From assembly GCA_009695205.1 (NCBI GenBank), contig SIBK01000053.1, positions 1-32,079 of the forward strand: a stretch of DNA of 32,079 nt. Direction: 5' to 3'. The notes under the pieces are model-generated. The model made no database searches. It was not told the origin of the DNA and saw only the letters and a program-made list of their open reading frames with translations. Of the stretch, positions 19,401 to 27,289 are shown in pieces; within the stretch, counting starts at the first letter, position 1; each line of letters starts with the position of its first letter. The translations under genes were made by a program, and so were the position numbers. The stretch comes from Pedosphaera sp. GTDB lineage: Bacteria > Verrucomicrobiota > Verrucomicrobiia > Limisphaerales > UBA9464.

Positions 19401-20773
19401 CGAAATGGAAACCCTGGGGCCTGAAGCAGACCTTTAATCAAGCGATTGACATATTGACCAAGACTTATTTGCCAGCTCGCCGCCAATTTATGTATCGCTC
19501 GTTCATCACACCGCGTGGACCCGTTCCCGCCGCCCAGGCAGCCAACCCGACCCTACAATTTGGGACCTACGACGTAACACCGGTCTCCGGGGATGCGAAT
19601 GAGGAATTCCTGGAGCTTAAGAATCCGAACAACGTGTATTTGGACATATCGGATTGGAAGCTCACGGGGGATATTGAGTTCACGCTCGCCGGTGGCACGG
19701 TCTTGCCTCCCAACGGAAGCGTCTATTTGGCCCGGAATTCCAAAAGTTTTCGCGCCCGATCCCAGACTCCCCACGGAGGTCAGGGACTGCTGATTCAGGA
19801 GGGATATCATGGGCAACTCGCGGCACGGGGCGGCGAAGTTCGGCTCTGGGATCACGACCGTGCGGTCGCTACCTTGACCGTTCCCGCAACCCCCACCCGG
19901 GCCCAACAGGCGCTTCGGATCACTGAACTTATGTTCAGGCCGCTCGACAGCCAGCCCGGTGACCCGTTCGCCCCGGAGGATCACCAGTTTATCGAACTCG
20001 CCAATGTGGGGTTCGAGGAACTTGACCTGTCACACACCGTCTTCACGGGCGGCATCGCTTTCCGATTCGCCGGCAGTGCCATCACACGCCTCGCCGCCGG
20101 AGCCCGAGTCGTGGTCGTCCGAAATGTGTCGGCATTCCGCAAGCGATATGGCGCTGACGTTTCCGTCGCCGGCGAATTCATCGGTCGGCTTGATATAGAG
20201 GGAGAGGCGGTGCGACTCGAGGATTTCGGTGAAGTGGTCCTCGAGTTTGTCTATGATGATCATTGGGTTCCGAAGAGCCTTCATGGCGGTTGGTCTTTGG
20301 TGGTTGTTAATCCGAATGCCGCCTGGACCGCCTGGAAGAATCGCACCCAATGGACTGTCTCGGCCGGCCCGGGTGGGGCTCCGGGGATTGACGATCTCGC
20401 TTACGGAGCCTGGCTCGCGGACAACCTTCCCGGAGCGCTCACGGAGGACGATCTCGCTGCCTACGCAGACCCGGATCACGACGGCCGATCCAATCGCGAG
20501 GAATTCCTATTGAACTCCGATCCGATGGATCCTGCGAGCCCCCTCTTTGTACGTCCTGTATCCGACTCGGCGTCGACCGGTCCGCTGATGTTTCGCTTCG
20601 ACGCGGTGGTGAATAGGGAATATGCCGTGCAGGCCCGCGAGACTCTCTCCAGGGGTGACTGGCTGACGGTGGAGAGAATTTCAGCGGGGCCAGCCCGAGT
20701 CGTCAATTTCCAACCCGCCGGTCGGCCCGATGCCACGGTTCGATTCTATCGCGTTGTCGCCGGGCGACGGTAG
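16424..20773 (+). CDS. Giant secreted lamin-tail/CotH-kinase protein
   Basis: A 1449-residue exported protein. Residues 1-26 are a signal peptide (LLLVAFGFPAFGQ at its end). A lamin-tail domain follows (~27-110, LYLSEFLARNDRG and WIEILNSG), then beta-rich segments of jelly-roll type (~150-530) and an immunoglobulin-like stretch (~560-660). The CotH kinase-like domain covers ~680-1000, with SVHGQSSREFPKHSYNF and the metal-site motif FMPWDQDLTFGRNW (W900, D901, D903). Two more lamin-tail domains lie at ~1044-1112 and ~1163-1300. The C-terminus has a DPDHDGRSNREEFLLNSDP calcium-binding, dockerin-like loop at ~1348. The frame is intact for 4.3 kb. ATG at 16424 gives the signal peptide. CotH domains phosphorylate proteins in spore formers and eukaryotes; the target here is unknown. 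No sorting signal was recognised. Confidence 0.9.
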   Translation: MIFLIDLLKTWRPLLLVAFGFPAFGQLYLSEFLARNDRGILDEDGDHPDWIEILNSGNNPANLEGWFLTDAAATPTRWRIPAVTVGAHQTIVVFASNKDRAIRGRPLHTNFKLAAEGGHLALIRPDGRTVEHAHSGYLRQLPDISYGLSVDRVVTPLIAPRATARLRIPTLADAGQEWWFPEFEDVTWASAALPVGYFEPEHTNELSQLANSIADFSDQQEHNGWQYGYFNKTGDGDGTYRAPDFIGFQRSENPVGPLNHWDGEFWRLALAGPPFTQLGASRMRPNGTSNGSEHWPIRRWKSPIAGTLRVEIDFSKEADAGTGMTLRFYQGNSLRFTQAITGADTVGFHTVLDVTVVPGDTLDFAVTPVGLLAKSDDTGDLGTLAVRIFALSSVEGLLKTDTFDAMRGKTASAWARIPFVVTNSAAWQQLLLRIRYDDGFAAWLNGVEVLHVNAPVELSWDSSATESRSELAALQGQTFDLTSRRGLLVAGTNWLALQGLNLASTNEDFLLGAELDGVQTEINPAVHRYFFPATPGDVNGVGSTNLGPLVLDQNHQPSQPQVGEPLRITARVEGAFQPVTHVTLVWRVMYSGSESLEMFDDGLHDDGAAGDGKYGAVIPGDRAAAGQMIRWHFRTQDASGSTNRWPPFPDRLKSAEYEGTVVSDASLTNPLPVLHYFVERPSLADSATTRASLFYDGVFYDNVGVSVHGQSSREFPKHSYNFDMNPERRFRYDPAEDPVDDFNLLTTYPDKAKVRNILAYGTFRDSGSPYHVVLPWRVQRNGAFFGDYHWVEDGSESFLKRVGRNPSGALYKAYSGDFTIGSEKKTRKWENYADLIDLRKGFGTNAGAKRHPYLMDNFNIPAMVNYLAATIITGGIDCCHKNYYTYRDSDGTGEWEFMPWDQDLTFGRNWTGTLTYYDDKMYIDNGLNIGDNNTFIAALLADTQFKGMYYRRIRTLMDALIQNTNTPPERLHFERQVAELFPLLEADAALDYAKWKPWGLKQTFNQAIDILTKTYLPARRQFMYRSFITPRGPVPAAQAANPTLQFGTYDVTPVSGDANEEFLELKNPNNVYLDISDWKLTGDIEFTLAGGTVLPPNGSVYLARNSKSFRARSQTPHGGQGLLIQEGYHGQLAARGGEVRLWDHDRAVATLTVPATPTRAQQALRITELMFRPLDSQPGDPFAPEDHQFIELANVGFEELDLSHTVFTGGIAFRFAGSAITRLAAGARVVVVRNVSAFRKRYGADVSVAGEFIGRLDIEGEAVRLEDFGEVVLEFVYDDHWVPKSLHGGWSLVVVNPNAAWTAWKNRTQWTVSAGPGGAPGIDDLAYGAWLADNLPGALTEDDLAAYADPDHDGRSNREEFLLNSDPMDPASPLFVRPVSDSASTGPLMFRFDAVVNREYAVQARETLSRGDWLTVERISAGPARVVNFQPAGRPDATVRFYRVVAGRR

Positions 20774-20833
20774 CCTTTGGCCTCTCTGCAAAACAGCTTG
20801 CCGCGGCCAGCCGATTCGGCGTACCTAGCCGGG

Positions 20834-22186
20834 GTGAACCGCCGCCAATTTCTCGAACGCAGCACCGCTGCGTCATTCGCCCTTGCCTCGGCTCCGTCCT
20901 TTGCCGCTGACGTGCGCGACGCCAAGAAACGAGTCGGCCTGATTGGCACCGGCTGGTATGGCAAGATTGATTTGTTGCGCCTGATCCAGATCGCGCCCGT
21001 CGAGGTCGTTTCGCTTTGCGACGTGGACAGGAACATGTTGGCAGGGGCGGCCGAAATCGTGGCTTCGCGGCAAAAGTCGGGAAAAAGACCGCGCCTTTAT
21101 TCCGACTACCGGGTGATGTTGAAAGAGAAGGATCTCGACCTTGTCCTCATCGGCACGCCGGACCACTGGCATGCGTTGACCATGATCGAGGCGGTCAAGT
21201 CCGGCGCGGACGTATACTGTCAGAAGCCGGTTGGAGTCGATGTGACCGAATGCCAGGCCATGCTCGCTGCGGCGCGCAAATACAACCGTGTAGTGCAGAT
21301 TGGCACGCAGCGCCGCAGCACGCCCCATCTCATCGAGGCCCGGGATCGTGTGATCAAGGCCGGGCTTCTCGGCAAAATCTCACACGTCGAGATTTGCTGC
21401 TACTACCACATGCGCGCCACGGACAGCTCCCCGGATTCCGCGGCGCCGGAGAACCTGGATTACGAGATGTGGACTGGTCCCGCGCCAATGCGCCCCTTTC
21501 ATAAGCTCAATCATCCGCGCGGATGGCGGGCGTTCATGGAGTACGGAAACGGCATCGTCGGCGACATGTGTGTCCATATGCTCGACATGACTCGATGGAT
21601 GCTCGACCTCGGCTGGCCGCTCAGCGTGGCGTCCGTGGGCGGCATCTATATGGACAAGAAAAGTCGGGCCAACATCTCGGACACGCAGACCGCGATTTTC
21701 GAGTTTGCGGACATGAATGTCGTATGGACACACCGCTCGTGGGGTGACGCGCCGGATCCGAAGTATCCCTGGGCGGCAATTATCTACGGTGAAAAGGGAG
21801 TGTTGAAAGCGGGTGTCAATGGCTATGATTTTTATCCTTCGGGCAAAACGGAATCCACACTCAAGGGCGAGCCGCTCTTCGAGTACGAAAAATATCCGGA
21901 GGATAAGATAGAAAAGGATTTGGAGCGTCATGTTGCCTCCGCCGTTCGCTGGCACATGAAGGACTTGCTTGTCGCGATCGAGAAGCGGAGCCGACCGGTG
22001 GCGGACATCGAGCAGGGCTACATCTCGTCAACCGCCTGCATCCTCGCGAATCTGTCAGCTCAGCTCGGCCGTTCCTTCAAATGGGATGCGGGCGCGGCTA
22101 AAATCGTCGGTGACGACGAGGCTAACAAGTTGCTGACACGCCCGTATCGCGCTCCGTGGGTGCATCCGGTCGCGGACACGGTATAA
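20834..22186 (+). CDS. Tat-exported Gfo/Idh/MocA-family oxidoreductase
   Basis: A 450-residue NAD(P)-dependent dehydrogenase-type protein. Starting at GTG 20834 the N-terminus MNRRQFLERSTAASFALASA is a twin-arginine signal with the RRQFL motif, so the folded, cofactor-loaded protein should be exported. The Rossmann site is VGLIGTGWYGKIDLLRL near residue 34, and CQKPVGVDVTECQAML near 116 corresponds to the family EKP region. The C-terminal alpha/beta domain is present (YGNGIVGDMCVHMLDMTRW near 236). Such enzymes act on sugars and derivatives; the substrate is not readable. An upstream TTG at 20777 is possible but would hide the Tat signal. It follows the giant CotH gene by 60 bases. Confidence 0.85.
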   Translation: MNRRQFLERSTAASFALASAPSFAADVRDAKKRVGLIGTGWYGKIDLLRLIQIAPVEVVSLCDVDRNMLAGAAEIVASRQKSGKRPRLYSDYRVMLKEKDLDLVLIGTPDHWHALTMIEAVKSGADVYCQKPVGVDVTECQAMLAAARKYNRVVQIGTQRRSTPHLIEARDRVIKAGLLGKISHVEICCYYHMRATDSSPDSAAPENLDYEMWTGPAPMRPFHKLNHPRGWRAFMEYGNGIVGDMCVHMLDMTRWMLDLGWPLSVASVGGIYMDKKSRANISDTQTAIFEFADMNVVWTHRSWGDAPDPKYPWAAIIYGEKGVLKAGVNGYDFYPSGKTESTLKGEPLFEYEKYPEDKIEKDLERHVASAVRWHMKDLLVAIEKRSRPVADIEQGYISSTACILANLSAQLGRSFKWDAGAAKIVGDDEANKLLTRPYRAPWVHPVADTV

Positions 22187-22249
22187 GGCTCCCTTTGGCT
22201 TCTGTTTCATAAGCCAGCGGTTACGTCACATCAAAGTATTTGTCGGTCC

Positions 22250-23750
22250 TTAACGCCGACTTCGGATGATCTCTTTCGCAACACGTTCGCCGGTGTCCAC
22301 GGCGCCATTTAGATAGCCTTGAAAATCAATCGAAGTATGTTCCCTGCAGAAGTGAGCGTTGCCTTCCCTCATACCTTCGATCCTGGCAAACTCAGTATAT
22401 TGCCCCACCTTCCAAAAAGCGTAACTACCCCGTGTCCAGCGATAGCTCGGCCAATAGTCAACCGTGGCGAGACCGTTATATTTCGCCGAGATTCCGGGCA
22501 AGGCCGGTTCGAGCTGAGAAAGGACGCGGCTTGCGAGTTGGGGGACGGGCTTGTTGTATGTGAGCCCGTTTGCGCCCCCGGAGAAGTTGACCAGAACTCC
22601 GGAACGTCCCCCTTGTGCGCGGGTGGATTCCCAGGTGTTTTGGTAGCCTGTGTCCGAGTAGGTGTCGCCGTTATTGCCAAGAGTATTCCACAACCGGCGG
22701 TTGAATTGGAGCTGAAACTTCGAGTTGGTGCCCATGCCGAGTTGTTCGATGGCGATCTCTTTCAGAGGGGAAAATCCGGCGTGGGAATAATCGATCGAAT
22801 CTCTCAGGATTGAGAATGGAAGGGCAAAAACCACGTGGTCGACCGCTACGTTGGAAGTCGAAGCCCCGGTGCCAAAAGAAAGAACGTGGCGGCCGTCGGA
22901 TCGTTTCACCACAGCTTGCAGCTCGGCTCCAGTCTCAATCTGTCCCGCGAGTGCGTCTGCCATGCTGGAGACAAGCTGGTCGTTGCCGCCGTGAATGCGG
23001 AAGCGTTCGTCGGACTCCCCATAAATGCCCAAGGGTTGCTGGCTCGAGTACCCAAGTAGATAAAGGAGGTTCAAAGCGCTTTGCTCGGAGGTTTCCGCAC
23101 CAAACTCAATCTTGTACGCCACGTCGAGGAGTTGGCCGAGGGGCGACGCGCGACAGCCTGGGACGATTTCATCGATATATTGGGCGATCGAAAGTTGATC
23201 GAGCTGCTGGCCGCGCGTGGTGAAGTGATCGAACCTGGTCGGGTAGTTCGCGGCCAGGAGATCCTTTTGGAGCGTATCGAAAATCTGTGCGAAATCTGCG
23301 GACGCCTGCGCGTAGCTGTAGGGTTGACCATTGAAATAATAGAAGGGTTCGGTGCCGCTGGGTTCAGCGGCGAGGAGATCATCCAGCTTCAATCCTAATT
23401 CACGGGCGAGATGACGCACCGCGCGATGACCGGTATCGATGAATTCACCTCCACGCTCAACGACTTGGCCCTCGTTGAAAAAATCCTCTGCGGGTGAAGC
23501 ATCGTCCGCCCAAGCGCGGCGCCGCCTCGTAAACCATCGATTCAATCCCTTTGCTGCGTAGCCGGTAGGCGCAGGTGAGTCCAGCCAATCCGCCGCCGAT
23601 GATGGCAATTCGAGGCGGGGAACCCCCAGCCACCGCAGGCAGAATTGAGGATCCGAAAATCGCCGCGCCAAAAGCCAGCGCGCCGACCCCGGATGAATTC
23701 CCGAGGCATTCGCGCCGGCTCGACCGGCGTTCCTGGTTGGCGGCAAGCAC
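22250..23750 (-). CDS. FAD-dependent amine oxidase family protein, broken by a frameshift at 23478-23483
   Basis: The two parts of one gene lie in different frames. The N-terminal part carries a twin-arginine-like signal (SSRRECLGN followed by a hydrophobic run ALAFGAAIFGSSILPAVAG) and the FAD-binding motif RIAIIGGGLAGLTCAYRL, ending YEAAPRLGGRCFTRRG. The family continuation FFNEGQVVERGGEFIDTGHR is in the other frame, which then runs intact to the C-terminal flavin site FCREHTSIDFQGYLNGAVDTGERVA. Removing one base from the A6 run at 23478-23483 (T6 on the coding strand) joins them. It resembles flavin monoamine oxidases; the amine is unknown. The start is uncertain: GTG at 23748-23750 is chosen because the Tat-like signal follows; the frame is open up to 23930. 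The gene is convergent with the oxidoreductase, 63 bases apart. Confidence 0.75.
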
Positions 23751-24374
23751 GGCTTCGACCGGCAGGTTACAGACGGAAGCTTGACGGGCGCTGTGGAAAA
23801 GCGAACGAACGAACGAACTGAGCGAGAGGGGTTCTTGGCATGGATTGGATCTCGGTTGATGTTCCCACTTGCTCCCACGGCCCTTGAGAAAAGAGAAGAA
23901 TGAAATCGGAAGGCGGTTCCAGAGTGTCAAATCTCAATAATTGAATGGTGATGCTCCGAGCGGCGTCCAAACCCACCAACTCCTCATTCAACGTGTCACC
24001 GATGAAAATATTCCCATTCGCTTGCCCTTTCCGGCCCTTCGCGCAAAAGCTATCGCCTGGATTACTGCCGCGTTTGTGATCAGTCTGTCCGAGCTAACTT
24101 CGGCTCCGATTCCGGAGGAACCGGCCACGATCGCAAACGCTGGGATGATTGAGCGAATCGTTGCGTCTCTCTCAGACAACAGCAAATCAAGCTGCAGTTG
24201 CAGCGGCAAGTAACACGAGGCGCGCGGAAGATGGGGGCAAGTGGTTGCCGGGCACCCCGACTGGGTTACTGCCGACCCGGGCCGTGGCTTTAGGAGACGA
24301 GCTCTGCGAGCGGAGGGTCCGCAGCCCGGTGGTTTTGCATGGTGCGGGATTCGAGGCTTCGGCTTAATTGCGCC
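23751..24374. other. Gene-poor gap between the amine oxidase and tyrA
   Basis: About 620 bases separate the divergent amine oxidase and prephenate dehydrogenase. Open frames exist on both strands around 23941-24216 but neither matches a family I know, and both lack a convincing start context. The sequence includes four tandem GAAC units (23803-23818) and a palindromic, GC-rich element near 24304-24324. It should hold the promoters of both flanking genes; I cannot place them. Confidence 0.4.
24304..24324. repeat. GC-rich palindromic element before tyrA
   Basis: GCGGA (24310-24314) and TCCGC (24318-24322) pair around GGG, and CTGCG (24304-24308) can instead pair with CGCAG (24320-24324). The two hairpins are mutually exclusive. 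It resembles a small REP-like element or leader structure; it ends 50 bases before the preferred tyrA start. Confidence 0.35.
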
Positions 24375-25256
24375 GTGCAGTTTCACCGTGTCACCTTGAT
24401 TGGCCTGGGGCTCCTCGGAGGATCCTTGGGATTGGCTCTTCGTCGACGCTATCCCGAAGCGGTCATCACGGGGGTGGTTCGACGGCCGGAAAGTAAAGTG
24501 CAGGCCCTTCAACTGGGAGTTGTGAATGAGGTGACGACAGAAATGGAGACGGCGGTGACGGATGCGGATCTGATTTTTTTGTGCACACCGGTTGGGCAGA
24601 TGCGGCCGCTGGCGCAGCAGATGCTTGCCCACGTTCGAAGGGAATCGGTGGTGACCGATGTGGGAAGCGCAAAGGCAGACGTGGTACGCGATCTCGATGC
24701 GCTATTCGAGACACGCGGCGTCCATTTTGTCGGAGGGCACCCAATGGCCGGGGGAGAGCAGATGGGAATGAGTGCGGCTAGGGTCGATCTGTTTAATGGC
24801 GCCATTTGTGTGGTGACGCCCACTGCGCGGAGCAACCGGGAAGCGGTGAACTGCGTTGCCCAGCTCTGGCGTTCATTCGGGAGCCGGGTTTTAGAAATGG
24901 ATCCGATCCAGCATGATCTGTTGGTGGGGCGATCGAGTCACTTGCCACATATCGCCGCGGCGGCCCTGGCCGGGTTGGTGTTGTCGCCGGGCGCACCGCC
25001 CGAGCAGTCGACCCTCTGTGCGAGCGGATTCCGAGATACCACACGTATTGCCAGCGGTTCGCCCGAGATGTGGCGGGACATCCTGCTGGCGAATCGCGGC
25101 GCCGTTGCTGGGGCGATTCAGGAATTGATGGATGAACTTGCCCGGGTGCGAATGGCTGTGACGACAGGCGACGGCGACCAATTGGAGGCTTTTTTTACGG
25201 CAGCCAAGGAACGTCGGGACCGGTGGTTGTTCCGGCACCCGGTGGACGGTGGATGA
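24375..25256 (+). CDS. tyrA: Prephenate dehydrogenase (TyrA family)
   Basis: A 293-residue NAD(P)-dependent dehydrogenase that oxidises prephenate (or arogenate) on the way to tyrosine. The Rossmann motif LIGLGLLGGSLGLALRR is at residues ~8-24. The catalytic region includes VTDVGSAKADVV near 98 and FVGGHPMAGGEQMG near 119, with SSHLPHIAAAALAG near 194. GTG at 24375 gives the compact family N-terminus MQFHRVTLIGLG; an ATG at 24339 adds twelve residues that overlap the palindromic region and is less likely. There is no ACT domain or chorismate mutase fusion. It is the first gene of tyrA-aroA-cmk. Confidence 0.9.
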   Translation: MQFHRVTLIGLGLLGGSLGLALRRRYPEAVITGVVRRPESKVQALQLGVVNEVTTEMETAVTDADLIFLCTPVGQMRPLAQQMLAHVRRESVVTDVGSAKADVVRDLDALFETRGVHFVGGHPMAGGEQMGMSAARVDLFNGAICVVTPTARSNREAVNCVAQLWRSFGSRVLEMDPIQHDLLVGRSSHLPHIAAAALAGLVLSPGAPPEQSTLCASGFRDTTRIASGSPEMWRDILLANRGAVAGAIQELMDELARVRMAVTTGDGDQLEAFFTAAKERRDRWLFRHPVDGG

Positions 25257-25322
25257 CCGTTCAGGCCAATTCCCGCACTTCGTTCTTCAACCGAACGCCG
25301 CCCATCGGCACCCTCTCCCGTC

Positions 25323-26597
25323 GTGTTACCGGAGCTAATCGAAATTATTCCGCCCGAGGATTCGGTGGAGGCCGTGATAACGGTGCCTGGTTCAAAAAGC
25401 ATTACCAACCGCGCGCTGGTGCTCGCCGCGCTGGGGGAAGGGTGTGTCACGTTGGAGGGAGCTCTTTGGAGTGAAGACACGCAGGTGATGGTTGAGTGCC
25501 TCGGCCGGCTTGGATTCGACGTGGAGGTGGAGGTGGACTCCGCGGAGTCGGGAAACCGGCAGATACGCGTGCAGGGGCGGGGCGGCCACATTCCGCGGGC
25601 GGGGACGGCCGCGATACCGCTGGACTTATTTGTGGGCAATGCGGGCACCGCCGCCCGGTTTCTGTCGGCGATGGTGTGTTTAGGCAAGGGAGTCTACCGA
25701 TTGCAAGGCGTGCCGAGAATGCACGAGCGTCCACAGGGGGCTCTTTTTTGCGCATTGCGCGAGCTTGGATACGAAATTGAGGCTCCTGGGGACCGACTCC
25801 CAGCGGTCATTCATGGCGATGGGCCGTGGCATCCGGGACGCGTTCGAGTAGACATCGGAGAGAGTTCCCAATTCGCGTCTGCATTGCTGTTAAGCGCGCG
25901 GACAGCGGGTTGGGATGTTCGCATCGCGGAATCGGGAGACGAGGAGGAAGCCCCGTACGTGCGCATGACCGAACGATTGGTGGACGTATTTCCGCGCCAG
26001 GGTGGGCGATTTTTGGTCGAGCCGGATGCGTCGAGTGGAAGTTATTTTTGGGCGGCGGATTGGTTGCTCCGTTCGGGTTCCGGAAGCATATCGGTACGGG
26101 ATTGGCCGCAGTCTGGGTGGCAGATCGATGCGGAATTTCCCCATTTTATCCCGCTGCCGGACGTGATCTCGCGCGAGTTGCATCTAGGAGACAGCATCAT
26201 GACGGCCATCATCCTGGGGCCGCTGGTTGGGCGGCCTGTTCGGTTTACCGATCTGGGCCGGCTGCGGGTGCAGGAATGCGAGCGAGTGACGGCGCTGCGG
26301 ACCGAGTTGGGCAAGTGCGGCGGAGTAGTGCGAGAAGACAGCAACACGCTGTGGATCGAGCCATCGATTTTGCACGGAGCCGAGATCGAAACCTACAACG
26401 ACCATCGGATTGCGATGTGTTTTGCGACCTTGGGCTTGAAAATTCCCGGAATGAAACTCAGAAATCCAGGGTGCGTCCGGAAGACATTCCCGAATTTTTT
26501 TCAGAAACTGGCAGGACCGAGTCCGGGCGGGCTCGGGGTAACGATCCTGGACGCAGCCAGCCGCCGGCTCTCCGGGGAGGAGTTGTTCGCCGGGTGA
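25323..26597 (+). CDS. aroA: 3-phosphoshikimate 1-carboxyvinyltransferase (EPSP synthase)
   Basis: A 424-residue EPSP synthase joining shikimate-3-phosphate and phosphoenolpyruvate. The substrate-binding motif PGSKSITNRALVLAAL is at ~22-37, the LFVGNAGTAARFLSAM motif near 100, and RVQECERVTALRTELGKCGG near 318. The two-domain length is normal. The start is GTG at 25323, 66 bases after tyrA; no strong Shine-Dalgarno is seen. Its stop TGA shares a base with the cmk start (TGATG), so the genes are likely translated together. Confidence 0.95.
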   Translation: MLPELIEIIPPEDSVEAVITVPGSKSITNRALVLAALGEGCVTLEGALWSEDTQVMVECLGRLGFDVEVEVDSAESGNRQIRVQGRGGHIPRAGTAAIPLDLFVGNAGTAARFLSAMVCLGKGVYRLQGVPRMHERPQGALFCALRELGYEIEAPGDRLPAVIHGDGPWHPGRVRVDIGESSQFASALLLSARTAGWDVRIAESGDEEEAPYVRMTERLVDVFPRQGGRFLVEPDASSGSYFWAADWLLRSGSGSISVRDWPQSGWQIDAEFPHFIPLPDVISRELHLGDSIMTAIILGPLVGRPVRFTDLGRLRVQECERVTALRTELGKCGGVVREDSNTLWIEPSILHGAEIETYNDHRIAMCFATLGLKIPGMKLRNPGCVRKTFPNFFQKLAGPSPGGLGVTILDAASRRLSGEELFAG

Positions 26598-27289
26598 TGC
26601 GGAAATCGAAGGCTTCCGCGTCGGGACCGTTGATCCGGACAGAGTCGGATCAGGTCATCGCCATTGATGGTCCGAGCGCGAGCGGCAAGAGCACTCTGGC
26701 TCGAATGTTAGCGGTTGAGCTCGGTTGGATATACGTGGACACGGGGGCGATGTACCGTACCTTTGCGTGGTGGTGTGCCGCCCTCGGCCTCGATGTGTCG
26801 GATGAACGCGTCGTGGCGGCTGAATTGGCCCGGTGGCACACGCGTCTCCTATGCACGGACGGTCAGGTGCATCTGCTGGTAAACGGATACCTCCCTCAAA
26901 ACGAAATGCGAACTCAAGCTACAGCGGAAGCCGCTTCGAAAATCGCAGTCCATCCGCGAGTCCGGCGTTGGATGGTGGCGCGTCAGCGGGAATGTGTCCG
27001 CTTCGGAGCGCTGGTGATGGAGGGCAGGGACATTGGTACCCGGGTATTCCCGGAAGCGGCGTGGAAGTTTTTTATCGAAGCATCGATGGAAGCACGGCGA
27101 GAGCGGCGGGGGGGACCTTCAGCGGGTGGGGATCTTGCGGGACGGGATCATCGGGACAGCCAAAGACGAGGGGATCCCCTCATGCCGGCCCTGGGGGCCA
27201 TCCGCATCGATAACAGCGCTGAAACGCCCAACCAGACGCTGAAACGTCTGCTGAAGATCGTCCGAGATTCAGGCGGGGAGCTGCGATGA
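26597..27289 (+). CDS. cmk: Cytidylate kinase
   Basis: A 230-residue (d)CMP kinase. The P-loop is GPSASGKST at residues 25-33, the NMP-binding segment VDTGAMYR at 47-54, and EGRDIGTRVFPEA near 143. The C-terminal segment has the lid-like RRERRGG and RIDNSAETPNQTL. The first ~18 residues are a charged extension before the family start. The ATG overlaps the aroA stop by one base. The frame is also open upstream, but that is a shadow of aroA. Gene order aroA-cmk is widely conserved, usually with rpsA next; here a TIGR03790 gene follows with a 4-base ATGA overlap. Confidence 0.9.
   Translation: MRKSKASASGPLIRTESDQVIAIDGPSASGKSTLARMLAVELGWIYVDTGAMYRTFAWWCAALGLDVSDERVVAAELARWHTRLLCTDGQVHLLVNGYLPQNEMRTQATAEAASKIAVHPRVRRWMVARQRECVRFGALVMEGRDIGTRVFPEAAWKFFIEASMEARRERRGGPSAGGDLAGRDHRDSQRRGDPLMPALGAIRIDNSAETPNQTLKRLLKIVRDSGGELR

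Noticed and set aside
23803..23818. Four tandem GAAC units as a repeat locus
   Set aside because: Too short to be more than a chance microsatellite.
24240..24360. Possible tRNA or structured RNA (ATTCGAGG string and several hairpins)
   Set aside because: No cloverleaf with a paired acceptor stem could be drawn, and the T-loop-like string has no matching stem.
25826..26596. Long upstream extension of the cmk frame
   Set aside because: Shadow of aroA; cmk motifs begin only after the ATG at 26597.
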